Of a stretch of DNA of 39,194 nucleotides, positions 1 to 7,308 are shown in pieces. How positions within the stretch are numbered: the stretch's first letter is position 1; every line of letters begins with the position of its first letter. Below the pieces are notes generated by a model. It had not been told where the DNA came from and made no database searches. It saw only the letters and a list, made by a program, of their open reading frames with translations. Both the position numbers and the translations under genes were made by a program. Origin of the DNA: Mycobacterium europaeum (GTDB lineage: Bacteria > Actinomycetota > Actinomycetes > Mycobacteriales > Mycobacteriaceae); the NCBI RefSeq assembly GCF_002102155.1, contig NZ_LQOU01000045.1, forward strand, positions 1 to 39,194, given 5' to 3'.

Positions 1-133
1 ACCCCCGATGGCCCCGCCACCGCCTCCCGACCCGCAGGCGGCCCCGCCGCCGGCCGCACCAGCGCCGGCACCGAAACCGGCCGGCCCGCCGAACGCGGCG
101 CCCAAGCAGCCGGGCCCCGTTGCGGGCGCCTGA
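1..133 (+). CDS. 3' end of a Pro/Ala-rich protein (partial)
   Basis: An open frame enters from the left edge and ends at a TGA at 131-133. The 43 visible residues are almost all Pro, Ala and Gly with a few Lys, Gln and Asp, and end in PGPVAGA. This looks like a disordered tail rather than a catalytic domain. In M. tuberculosis the gene just upstream of mrp on the same strand is Rv1230c, a membrane protein, so this is probably the end of its orthologue. That identification rests on position only. The gap to mrp is about 36 bp. Confidence 0.55.
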   Translation, partial: PPMAPPPPPDPQAAPPPAAPAPAPKPAGPPNAAPKQPGPVAGA

Positions 134-169
134 CCCTCCCATCTCGTCGCGCGCCTACACTCGGCGGTG

Positions 170-1315
170 ATGTCCAGTCATGACACTGCCGACTTGAGCG
201 CGGCAATCCGCACCGCACTGGGGAAAGTGATCGACCCCGAACTACGGCGCCCCATCACCGAACTCGGCATGGTCAAGAGCATCGACACCGAGCCCGACGG
301 CGCCGTGCACGTGGGGATCTACCTGACCACCGCCGCCTGCCCGAAGAAGACCGAGATCAGCGAGCGGGTCACCCAGGCCGTCTCCGACGTGCCGGGTACG
401 GGGGCGGTGAAAGTCACCCTGGACGTGATGAACGACGAGCAGCGCACCGAACTGCGCAAGCAGTTGCGCGGCGACGCCCGCGAACCCGTCATCCCCTTCG
501 CCCAGCCCAACTCGCTGACGCGGGTCTATGCGGTCGCGTCCGGCAAGGGCGGGGTGGGCAAATCCACCGTCACCGTCAACCTGGCCGCGGCGATGGCGGC
601 CCGCGGCCTGTCGGTCGGCGTGCTCGACGCCGACATCCACGGCCACTCCATCCCCCGGATGATGGGCACCACCGACCGGCCCACACAGGTCGAGTCGATG
701 ATCCTGCCGCCCATCGCGCACGAGGTGAAGGTCATCTCGATCGCGCAGTTCACCGAGGGCAACACACCGGTGGTCTGGCGGGGTCCGATGCTGCACCGGG
801 CGTTGCAGCAGTTCCTGGCCGACGTCTACTGGGGCGACCTGGACGTCCTGTTGCTGGATCTGCCGCCGGGCACCGGCGACATCGCCATCTCGGTGGCTCA
901 GCTGATCCCGAGCGCCGAGCTGATGGTGGTCACGACGCCGCAGCTGGCCGCCGCCGAGGTCGCCGAGCGGGCGGGCAGCATCGCGATGCAGACCCGGCAG
1001 CGCGTGGCCGGGGTGGTGGAGAACATGTCGGGCCTGACCCTGCCGGACGGCTCGACCATGCAGGTGTTCGGCGAGGGCGGCGGCCGGCAGGTGGCCGAAC
1101 GCCTGTCCCGCGCGATCGGAGCCGATGTGCCGCTGCTGGGCCAGATTCCGCTGGATCCCGCGTTGGTGGCCGCCGGCGATTCCGGCACGCCGATCGTGCT
1201 GAGTGCCCCCGACTCCCCGGCGGGCAAGGAACTGCGCGCCGTGGCCGACAAGCTGTCGTCGCGGCGCCGCGGGCTGGCGGGCGTGTCGCTGGGGCTCGAC
1301 CCGACGCGGCGCTAG
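170..1315 (+). CDS. mrp: Mrp/ApbC-type P-loop Fe-S carrier ATPase
   Basis: This is a MIP18/DUF59-plus-ParA ATPase of about 381 aa, close to M. tuberculosis Rv1229c. The family carries or inserts iron-sulfur clusters in the cytosol. Residues about 8-85 form the DUF59 domain, with a single Cys in AACPKK. The deviant Walker A GKGGVGKST lies at about residues 125-133, and a Walker B-like stretch follows in LLLDLPPGTGD. The segment after VENMSG carries no CxxC pair, which canonical ApbC proteins use to bridge a cluster at the dimer interface. The start is either GTG 167 or ATG 170. A TACACT hexamer lies at 156-161, 5 nt before the GTG and 8 nt before the ATG, so a leaderless start is possible. The gene converges on tatB across a hairpin-rich gap. 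Confidence 0.93.
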   Translation: MSSHDTADLSAAIRTALGKVIDPELRRPITELGMVKSIDTEPDGAVHVGIYLTTAACPKKTEISERVTQAVSDVPGTGAVKVTLDVMNDEQRTELRKQLRGDAREPVIPFAQPNSLTRVYAVASGKGGVGKSTVTVNLAAAMAARGLSVGVLDADIHGHSIPRMMGTTDRPTQVESMILPPIAHEVKVISIAQFTEGNTPVVWRGPMLHRALQQFLADVYWGDLDVLLLDLPPGTGDIAISVAQLIPSAELMVVTTPQLAAAEVAERAGSIAMQTRQRVAGVVENMSGLTLPDGSTMQVFGEGGGRQVAERLSRAIGADVPLLGQIPLDPALVAAGDSGTPIVLSAPDSPAGKELRAVADKLSSRRRGLAGVSLGLDPTRR

Positions 1316-1330
1316 GAATCGCTATACCAA

Positions 1331-1427
1331 TTGAGTGTGCACTCAGGATTTTGACTGTGCGCCCACGGCGGGATTTCGGCCGTGATCCCACCCTGGGCTC
1401 ACACTCAACGCCGTGCGTTCACACTCA
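1331..1427. repeat. Compound hairpin / TGAGTGTG element between mrp and tatB
   Basis: TTGAGTGTG at 1331-1339 pairs with CACACTCAA at 1400-1408. After a 4-nt internal loop, CAGG at 1344-1347 pairs with CCTG at 1392-1395. An inner stem ACGGC/GCCGT lies at 1365-1369 and 1379-1383. The left arm also forms a local palindrome, TGAGTG-TG-CACTCA, at 1332-1345. A second CACACTCA unit at 1420-1427 contains the tatB stop codon (TGA on the minus strand). The position between two convergent genes fits bidirectional termination or a 3' UTR structure. A related element lies after fadD6 at 15539-15635. Confidence 0.75.
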
Positions 1428-1823
1428 CGTCGCGTCGGCGTCGAATGGCGCGGGGCCGCCGATGGGGGGCTCGGGCTGCGCCGGCGGCGAGGGCTGTAAC
1501 GGCGTGACCGCAGCACCGTTGGCCGGCCTGTCGAAGTTGCCGGTGAGGAAGGAATCGTCGCCGTCCAGCAGGTGCTTGGTCAGGGCGGCGCGGGGAGTCA
1601 TCCCCCGCAGTCTCTGCAGTTCGCTCAGCGGAACCCGCAGCTCGTCGAACTCGGGCCCGAGGTCCTCACGCAGCTGGGTGGTCACCCCGCTGAGGTAGTC
1701 GCGCGCCTGGCGCAGCGCGGTCGACGTCCAGCGGATCGCGCCGGGGAGCCGTTCGGGGCCGAGGACCACCAACCCGACCACGACGAGGACCAGGATGTGC
1801 TCCCAGCTCAGGCTGCCGAACAT
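1425..1823 (-). CDS. tatB: Sec-independent translocase subunit TatB
   Basis: This 132-aa protein is a TatA/B family component of the twin-arginine translocase, which exports folded proteins across the inner membrane. One N-terminal membrane helix lies at about residues 6-22, followed by the conserved GPERLP hinge, an amphipathic helix at about 25-45, and a Pro-rich cytoplasmic tail. Length matches M. tuberculosis TatB (Rv1224). The ATG directly follows the htrA stop codon with no gap, so translation is probably coupled to htrA. It is the last gene of the sigE-rseA-htrA-tatB block. Its stop codon lies inside a TGAGTGTGA repeat unit. Confidence 0.95.
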   Translation of the reverse strand: MFGSLSWEHILVLVVVGLVVLGPERLPGAIRWTSTALRQARDYLSGVTTQLREDLGPEFDELRVPLSELQRLRGMTPRAALTKHLLDGDDSFLTGNFDRPANGAAVTPLQPSPPAQPEPPIGGPAPFDADAT

Positions 1824-3347
1824 CTAGCTGCCGTCGGGGTCGGGCTTGACGGTGAGGGTGACGTGCCGGCCGTCGCGGACCACCTCGACCGGGGAGTCCT
1901 GCCCGATGGTCAGCTGGCGCACGGCCACGACGAACTCGTCGGCGTCGGCGACCGTGCGGTTACCGACCTTGACGATGACGTCGTTCTCCAGGATCCCGCC
2001 CTTTTGCGCGGGGCTGCCCGCCTTCACGTTGGCGACCTGCGCCCCGGAGGCGATGGCGTTGCTCACCGACCGGGTGCTGATCCCCAGCGTCGGGTGCACG
2101 ATCTTGCCGTCCTTGATCAGCGTCTGCGCGACTTCCTTCGCCTCGTTGATCGGGATGGCGAAGCCGAGCCCACTCGCGCTGTCGGACAGGGACTTACCCG
2201 CGGTGTTGATGCCGATCACCTGTGAATCCATATCGATCAGCGGACCACCGGAGTTGCCGTGGTTGATGGACGCGTCGGTCTGCAGGGCATCGATGACGGT
2301 GTCGGTGTCCGAGCCCTCCCCCGACAAGGGAACGGGCCGGTGCAGCGCGCTGATGATGCCGTGGGTCACGGTGCTGCGCAGCCCCAGCGGCGCACCGGCA
2401 GCGAGCACCTCGTCGCCGACGCGCACCTTGTTCGAGTCACCGAACCGGGCCACGCTCAGATTGTCGACGTTGTCGACCTTGAGCACGGCCAGGTCGGTCT
2501 TGGGGTCGCGGCCGACCAGGTTGGCCGGCACTTCCTTACCGTCGTTGAACACCACGGTCGTCTTGAATTGGCTGGGGTTGTTGGCCGCCTCGGAGATCAC
2601 GTGGTTGTTGGTGACGATGTAGCCGCGGCCGTCGACCACCACGCCGGAGCCCTGCATGCCCTCCTGGTCGCTCTTGGACTCGATCGTCACCACCGCGTTG
2701 GCGGTCGCGGCCGCCACCTTGGCGAAGCGACCGGCCGGGCCTTCGCCGTTGCCGTTGGTCGACAGCGTCACCTTCGAGGTGGTGAACGCCTCGGCGACCT
2801 CGGCCGTCTTGCGGCCGACCACCCCGCCGATGACGCCGATGAGCAGCGCGATCAGCAGTAAGACGAGCAACGCCAGGTAGGACACCTTGCCGCCGAACAG
2901 CACATCGCGCACCCCGAGCTTGCCGCCGTAGCCCTGCGGCCCCCGCGGTCCCGACGGGGCGACCGCCGGGGTGCCCAGCGCGGCCGCCGCCGACGGGTCA
3001 CGCCATGGGTCGACCTCGTCCGGCCCGGCGCCGTCCTTCTCGGCCGCCAGCGCGCCGGCGTCGACGGGGTGGCGTTGCAGGGAGTCGGGGCTGCCGGTCG
3101 GCCGACTGAACGCCTCCTGAAGCACGGGATCGGCCGGCTCGTCGTGCGGGGAGAACTCGGTCTGGTCCCGATACTTCGGCGGGCGCACGCGATCGGCCAC
3201 GAAGGATCCGCGCAGCCCGGCGGGGCGGCGGAACAGTTGACGCGACGCGGGGTCGACCGGCGGACGCGAGATGGGGCGCGGCGCCAGACGGTTGCCGCGG
3301 TTCTGGCCGCTGTCCTGCTTCTGGTCGAAGCCTTGATCGGAGGTCAC
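1824..3347 (-). CDS. htrA: Membrane-anchored HtrA/DegP-type serine protease
   Basis: This trypsin-fold protease with a C-terminal PDZ domain, 507 aa, is close to M. tuberculosis Rv1223. It acts in extracytoplasmic protein quality control and is essential in M. tuberculosis. A disordered acidic N-terminus of about 150 aa is followed by one membrane helix at about 153-178. The catalytic triad is His249 in NNHV, Asp285 in TDLAVLK and Ser366 in GNSGGP. The PDZ domain covers about residues 410-500. The GTG at 3347 is chosen because AAAGGGG sits 4-5 nt upstream and the protein then starts like its orthologue. A longer frame back to 3488 adds an unconvincing Arg-rich extension. The 187-bp gap to rseA could hold a private promoter; a GATACT hexamer occurs near 3436. 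Confidence 0.94.
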   Translation of the reverse strand: MTSDQGFDQKQDSGQNRGNRLAPRPISRPPVDPASRQLFRRPAGLRGSFVADRVRPPKYRDQTEFSPHDEPADPVLQEAFSRPTGSPDSLQRHPVDAGALAAEKDGAGPDEVDPWRDPSAAAALGTPAVAPSGPRGPQGYGGKLGVRDVLFGGKVSYLALLVLLLIALLIGVIGGVVGRKTAEVAEAFTTSKVTLSTNGNGEGPAGRFAKVAAATANAVVTIESKSDQEGMQGSGVVVDGRGYIVTNNHVISEAANNPSQFKTTVVFNDGKEVPANLVGRDPKTDLAVLKVDNVDNLSVARFGDSNKVRVGDEVLAAGAPLGLRSTVTHGIISALHRPVPLSGEGSDTDTVIDALQTDASINHGNSGGPLIDMDSQVIGINTAGKSLSDSASGLGFAIPINEAKEVAQTLIKDGKIVHPTLGISTRSVSNAIASGAQVANVKAGSPAQKGGILENDVIVKVGNRTVADADEFVVAVRQLTIGQDSPVEVVRDGRHVTLTVKPDPDGS

Positions 3348-3534
3348 GTTACCCCTTTGGATCCTCTTCTTGAGCGCTCGAGACGGGCCCTTGACCGGGC
3401 GAGATGTGCGACACCGGCGCGGTCGTGTCCACCCTAGTATCCACGGTTCGGGACACCTCGCCCATGAGCGCACGGGCGGGGTGCGCAAAATTCGGCCGGA
3501 TCAACCGCGGGGATCTCGAGGAGAAGGAAGCGAG

Positions 3535-3930
3535 CTAGCGACGCTTGCGCTGTTCACGGGCGTCGCGGTCAGCAAAACGGTCGGCCGCGCTGGTCTCCGC
3601 ACCCTCTGGCGACTCGTAGGGAATCTCGGCCAGCATCCCGAGCAGCGCGCTCGGGATGCGGATCGGGTGCGAGTCCCGCAGCGCCGCGCGCGCCCGGCTC
3701 TGGTCGTCGACCTCGGCCGCGCATTGGGGGCACAGCGACAGGTGGTGCGCCGCCCGCAGGTGCGCGTTCATCCGCAGCTCACCGTCGACGAAGGCCGCGA
3801 TGGCCTCCACCGACAGGTGCTCGGTGGAACCGAACTGCCGCGGCGCGCCGACGGGCGCATCGCTCTGAGAGGCGAACTGGGCGGGAAGCCAGGAGAACGC
3901 GCGCCGGAAGACATGTCCTCGATCGGCCAT
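3535..3930 (-). CDS. rseA: Anti-sigma-E factor RseA
   Basis: This 131-aa zinc-associated anti-sigma factor holds SigE inactive in the cytosol. The ZAS motif is HLSLCPQC, with His63, Cys67 and Cys70. The sequence from VFRRAFSWLPAQFASQSD through RDSHPIRIPS is nearly identical to M. tuberculosis Rv1222, while the C-terminal tail is shorter (131 versus 154 aa). In M. tuberculosis RseA is phosphorylated by PknB and degraded by ClpC1P2; whether the shorter tail matters for that is unknown. ATG 3930 is preferred to the adjacent GTG 3933 because AAAGGA lies 7 nt upstream. The 111-bp gap to sigE contains a small GCGG/CCGC stem and a TACATT hexamer that could serve a separate rseA promoter. Confidence 0.95.
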   Translation of the reverse strand: MADRGHVFRRAFSWLPAQFASQSDAPVGAPRQFGSTEHLSVEAIAAFVDGELRMNAHLRAAHHLSLCPQCAAEVDDQSRARAALRDSHPIRIPSALLGMLAEIPYESPEGAETSAADRFADRDAREQRKRR

Positions 3931-4041
3931 CACCGGGTCCTTTCATCGCGCCTACCCCTCGAATGTAGCGCGAGGCGACGCGCAATACCGCGTCTACCGG
4001 CGGCAAAACCGCTGGCATCGCGGGCCGCGGCGGGCGCGGGG

Positions 4042-4809
4042 CTACGCCGACTCGGCGTGCAGCGCGTTCCGGCCGGTGCCCTGGTCGGGATGCGCGGCCA
4101 GGTAGTCGCGCAGGGCCTGCCGTCCGCGGTGGATGCGGCTGCGCACCGTTCCCAGCTTCACGCCCAGCGTCGCACCGATCTCCTCGTAGGACAGGCCCTC
4201 GATGTCACACAGCACGACCGCGGCGCGGAACTCCGGCGGCAGCGAATCCAGCGCCGCCTGCAGATCGGGGCCGAGCCGCGAATCATGGTAGATCTCTTCG
4301 GGATTCGGCTCGTCGGCCGGTACACGCTCGTAGTCCTCGGGCAGCGCCTCCATCCGGATCCGGGCGCGCCGGCGCACCATGTCGAGGAACAGGTTGGTGG
4401 TGATGCGGTGCAACCAGCCTTCGAACGTTCCCGGCTGATAGTTCTGCACCGACCGGAAAACGCGGATGAACGTCTCCTGGGTGAGGTCCTCGGCGTCGTG
4501 CTGATTGCCGGAGAGGCGGTACGCCAGCCGGTACACCCGGTCGGCGTGCTGGCGCACCAGTTCGTCCCACGACGGCATCGTGGACTTGTCCCCGGTCGCG
4601 TCGAATACTGCGGTGCCCTGCAAACCGTCGGACTCCTCCGCCCACTCGTTTGCGGGGCAGTCCTGCGCGTGCGACATGCTGGTCGGGCCCAAAAGCGTGG
4701 TGATGATCAGATCCTCCGAATCCGTCCTGCCCAAAAGCGACAAGTCGTCACCGGCGGCAACACGTGGCCGCCAGTCCGTATTCCCGTGCCAACGCGCTCC
4801 GCGATCCAT
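4042..4809 (-). CDS. sigE: ECF sigma factor SigE
   Basis: This extracytoplasmic-function sigma factor for envelope stress is 255 aa from ATG 4809. Region 2 is seen in YRLAYRLSGNQHDAEDLTQE and the following EGWLHRITTNLFLD. Region 4 is a helix-turn-helix, LSYEEIGATLGVKLGTVRSR. From MPSWDELVRQ on it is almost identical to M. tuberculosis SigE, while the first 90 residues and the last 15 diverge. ATG 4809 gives the family length (257 aa in M. tuberculosis). Internal starts such as the Met of MSHAQD are possible, since M. tuberculosis sigE uses more than one start depending on stress. The promoter region shared with the divergent methyltransferase carries a candidate MprA box. Confidence 0.95.
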   Translation of the reverse strand: MDRGARWHGNTDWRPRVAAGDDLSLLGRTDSEDLIITTLLGPTSMSHAQDCPANEWAEESDGLQGTAVFDATGDKSTMPSWDELVRQHADRVYRLAYRLSGNQHDAEDLTQETFIRVFRSVQNYQPGTFEGWLHRITTNLFLDMVRRRARIRMEALPEDYERVPADEPNPEEIYHDSRLGPDLQAALDSLPPEFRAAVVLCDIEGLSYEEIGATLGVKLGTVRSRIHRGRQALRDYLAAHPDQGTGRNALHAESA

Positions 4810-4840
4810 AGGGACACCGTCGCGTATCGGCGTATGTGCG

Positions 4841-4869
4841 ATATATGAACAATCTGAGCTCAACCTGAG
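4841..4869 (-). promoter_or_regulatory. Candidate sigE promoter with MprA-type tandem box
   Basis: On the minus strand, CTCAG occurs twice with starts 11 bp apart, about one helical turn (4865-4869 and 4854-4858). Seven bases further on is an AT-rich CATATAT at 4841-4847 that could be the -10. MprA, the OmpR-type regulator known to activate sigE in M. tuberculosis, binds loosely conserved tandem repeats containing CTCAG. The spacing and placement fit activation from the -35 region. This is a motif match only. Confidence 0.5.
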
Positions 4870-5011
4870 AAACCGGATCGTTACCATCGCTGCGCAGGAG
4901 ATATCCGCCGCGCGGTGAAGTTAAACGCGTCGGCCCTGCCGGGCGTGTCACGAGGGTGCGGCTTAGGCGTGCCATGCCGGGGTGCGCAACGGAGTGGAAT
5001 ACGCTGCGGGC

Positions 5012-5680
5012 ATGGACGGCACCGACGCAGAACCCCCCGGCCAGCCGGCGCCCAGTCGAGCCGAATCCCTCTTCGCGCACGCCGAGGGGTCGATCTCGGA
5101 GGACGCGCTGCTGGCGGCCGCCCGCGAGCGTGCGATGGACATCGGCGCCGGGGCGGTGACCCCGGCAGTGGGTGCGCTGCTGAGCCTGCTGACCAAACTC
5201 AGCGGCGGCAAGGCCGTCGCCGAGGTGGGGACCGGAGCGGGGGTCAGCGGGCTCTGGCTGTTATCCGGCATGAGCGACGACGGGGTCTTGACGACGATCG
5301 ACATCGAGCCCGAGTATCTGCGGCTCGCCAAGCAGGCCTTCTCCGAAGCCGGGATCGGGCCGTCGCGCACCCGGCTGATCAGCGGCCGGGCCCAAGAGGT
5401 CCTCACCCGGCTCGCCGACGCGTCCTACGACCTGGTGTTCGTCGATGCCGACCCCGTCGACCAGCCCAACTACGTCATGGAGGGCGTGCGCCTGCTGCGA
5501 CCCGGAGGCGTCATCGTGGTGCACCGGGCGGCCCTCGGGGGGCGGGCCGGCGATCCCGCCGCCCGCGACGCCGAGGTGGTCGCGGTGCGGGAAGCGGCGC
5601 GACTCATCGCCGAGGACGAGCGGCTCACCCCGGCGCTGGTGCCGCTGGGCGACGGCATCTTGGCCGCCGTGCGCGATTAG
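5012..5680 (+). CDS. SAM-dependent O-methyltransferase (Rv1220c-like)
   Basis: This class I methyltransferase of 222 aa belongs to the catechol-O-methyltransferase-like family (Methyltransf_24/3). The SAM-binding motif VAEVGTGAGVSG is at about residues 68-79, the acidic motif IDIEPE follows, and YDLVFVDAD is motif II. A conserved VVHRAALGG replaces the longer insertion of plant-type enzymes. The substrate is unknown. ATG 5012 is chosen over GTG 4982 because TACGCT at 5000-5005 ends 6 nt before it, giving a leaderless start. The M. tuberculosis orthologue begins near here. The gene is divergent from sigE, an arrangement conserved in mycobacteria, though a functional link is not established. 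Confidence 0.88.
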   Translation: MDGTDAEPPGQPAPSRAESLFAHAEGSISEDALLAAARERAMDIGAGAVTPAVGALLSLLTKLSGGKAVAEVGTGAGVSGLWLLSGMSDDGVLTTIDIEPEYLRLAKQAFSEAGIGPSRTRLISGRAQEVLTRLADASYDLVFVDADPVDQPNYVMEGVRLLRPGGVIVVHRAALGGRAGDPAARDAEVVAVREAARLIAEDERLTPALVPLGDGILAAVRD

Positions 5681-5728
5681 CCGGCGCACCCGGATCCGAC
5701 CGATACGAATTCTTGACGCGCCACCCCC

Positions 5729-5775
5729 TTGACCGGCGACTGAACGCACGTTTAGTGTGCTGAACATGCGTTCAG
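5729..5775 (+). promoter_or_regulatory. Promoter and operator of the TetR-ABC exporter operon
   Basis: TTGACC at 5729-5734 and TAGTGT at 5753-5758 are 18 bp apart. ATG 5766 lies 7 nt after the -10, so the mRNA is probably leaderless. A perfect inverted repeat, CTGAACGCA at 5740-5748 and TGCGTTCAG at 5767-5775, straddles the -10 and the start codon, with a smaller GCAC/GTGC repeat nested at 5746-5760. This placement fits autorepression by the TetR product. Confidence 0.72.
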
Positions 5776-6404
5776 CCGACCTGACCGCCGCCGCCCGGAT
5801 CCGGGACGCGGCCATCGAGCGGTTCGGCGAGCAGGGGTTCGGCGTGGGCCTGCGCGCGATCGCCGAAGCGGCAGGCGTGAGCGCCGCGCTGGTCATCCAC
5901 CACTTCGGCTCCAAGGAGGGCCTGCGAAAGGCGTGTGACGACCACATCGCCGAAGAGATCCGCAACAGCAAGTCCGAGGCGCTTCGATCGAATGACCCCG
6001 CCACCTGGTTCGCCCAGCTGGCCGAGATCGAGTCGTACGCACCGATGATGGCCTACCTGGTTCGCAGCATGCAGTCCGGCGGCGAGCTGGCGAAGATGTT
6101 GTGGCGCAGGATGATCGACAACGCCGAGGAGTACCTGGACGAGGGCGTGCGAGCCGGCACCATCAAGCCCAGCCGGGACCCGCACGCCCGGGCCCGCTAC
6201 ATGGGCATCACCGGCGGTGGCGGCTTTCTGCTGTATCTGCAGATGCACGAAACCTCAACGGACATCCGGGCGGTCCTGCGCGACTACGCGCGCGAGATGG
6301 TGCTGCCCGCGCTGGAGATCTACACCGAAGGGCTGATGGTCGACCGCACCATGTACGACGCCTTCCTGGCCGCAGAAGAGCAAGGAGAAACCGATGCCAG
6401 TTGA
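5766..6404 (+). CDS. TetR-family repressor of the adjacent ABC exporter (Rv1219c-like)
   Basis: This 212-aa protein matches M. tuberculosis Rv1219c in length and sequence. The N-terminal helix-turn-helix is seen in LRAIAEAAGVSAALVIHHFG (about residues 31-50), followed by an all-helical ligand-binding domain. Rv1219c is known to repress its own operon with the downstream ABC genes. ATG 5766 aligns with the M. tuberculosis start; the longer frame from 5757 would lie between the -10 and the coding start. An inverted repeat over the promoter is the likely operator. The end overlaps the ATPase gene by 11 bp, so the two are probably translationally coupled. Confidence 0.93.
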   Translation: MRSADLTAAARIRDAAIERFGEQGFGVGLRAIAEAAGVSAALVIHHFGSKEGLRKACDDHIAEEIRNSKSEALRSNDPATWFAQLAEIESYAPMMAYLVRSMQSGGELAKMLWRRMIDNAEEYLDEGVRAGTIKPSRDPHARARYMGITGGGGFLLYLQMHETSTDIRAVLRDYAREMVLPALEIYTEGLMVDRTMYDAFLAAEEQGETDAS

Positions 6405-7308
6405 CACTGCCGCGCCGATCGACATCCGCGGCTTGACAAAGAGATTCGGGGCGGTGCGCGCGCTCGACGGCCTCGATCTCACCGTGCGCGAAGGCGAAGT
6501 GCACGGCTTCCTCGGCCCCAACGGCGCGGGCAAGTCCACGACCATCCGCACCCTGTTGGGTCTGGTCAAGGCGGACGGCGGCAGCGTGCGACTCCTGGGC
6601 GGGGACCCGTGGACCGACGCGGTGCAATTACACCGTCACATCGCCTATGTTCCGGGCGATGTCACGCTGTGGCCGACGCTGACCGGGGGCGAGACCATCG
6701 ACATGCTGGCCCGCATGCGCGGCGGCATCGATCACCGGCGCCGCGCCGAGTTGATCGAGCGCTTCGACCTCGACCCGCACAAGAAGGCGCGGACCTACTC
6801 CAAGGGCAACCGGCAAAAGGTCTCGCTCATCTCGGCCTTCTCCTCGCGAGCCCGGCTGCTGCTGTTGGACGAGCCCAGCAGCGGCCTGGACCCGTTGATG
6901 GAGAACGTCTTTCAGCAGTGCGTCGCCGAGGCGCGCGACCGGGGCGCGACGGTCTTGCTGTCCAGCCACATCCTGGCCGAGACCGAAGCGCTGTGCGAGC
7001 GGGTGACCATCATCCGGGCCGGCAAGACCATCGAGAGCGGTTCACTGGCCGCGCTGCGGCATCTCAGCCGCACCTCGATCCGGGCCGAAATGACCGGCGA
7101 TCCCGGTGACCTCACCCGGATCAGGGGGGTCGAGGACGTCAGCGTCGAGGGCCACACGGTGCGCGCGCAGGTCGACGGCGAAAGCCTCGGGGAATTGATC
7201 CGCGCGCTCGGGGACGCCGGCGTGCGCAGCCTCGTCAGCCAGCCGCCGACGCTCGAGGAACTCTTCCTGCGCCACTACGACACGGCGGGCAGGGTTTCCG
7301 CGTCATGA
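6394..7308 (+). CDS. ABC exporter ATP-binding subunit (Rv1218c-like)
   Basis: This 304-aa nucleotide-binding subunit belongs to an ABC-2-type exporter. Walker A GPNGAGKST is at about residues 41-49, Walker B ends in LLLLDEPSSGLDP, and the H-loop is SSHI. The signature motif reads SKGNRQK rather than LSGGQ, a variant typical of this subfamily. A C-terminal accessory domain of about 75 aa follows the ATPase core. The M. tuberculosis orthologue Rv1218c has been linked to efflux of several drug classes. AAGGAG lies 7 nt before ATG 6394. The gene overlaps both neighbours, and the permease starts in an ATGA overlap at 7305. Confidence 0.93.
   Translation: MPVDTAAPIDIRGLTKRFGAVRALDGLDLTVREGEVHGFLGPNGAGKSTTIRTLLGLVKADGGSVRLLGGDPWTDAVQLHRHIAYVPGDVTLWPTLTGGETIDMLARMRGGIDHRRRAELIERFDLDPHKKARTYSKGNRQKVSLISAFSSRARLLLLDEPSSGLDPLMENVFQQCVAEARDRGATVLLSSHILAETEALCERVTIIRAGKTIESGSLAALRHLSRTSIRAEMTGDPGDLTRIRGVEDVSVEGHTVRAQVDGESLGELIRALGDAGVRSLVSQPPTLEELFLRHYDTAGRVSAS

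Noticed and set aside
1331..1427. The TGAGTGTG units read as a CRISPR or MIRU
   Set aside because: There are too few units with no regular spacers, and the sequence does not resemble MIRU consensus or encode an overlapping small frame.
3348..3488. 47-codon N-terminal extension of HtrA
   Set aside because: The added residues are Arg/Trp/Pro-rich and unlike the orthologue, whereas GTG 3347 has a strong ribosome-binding site.
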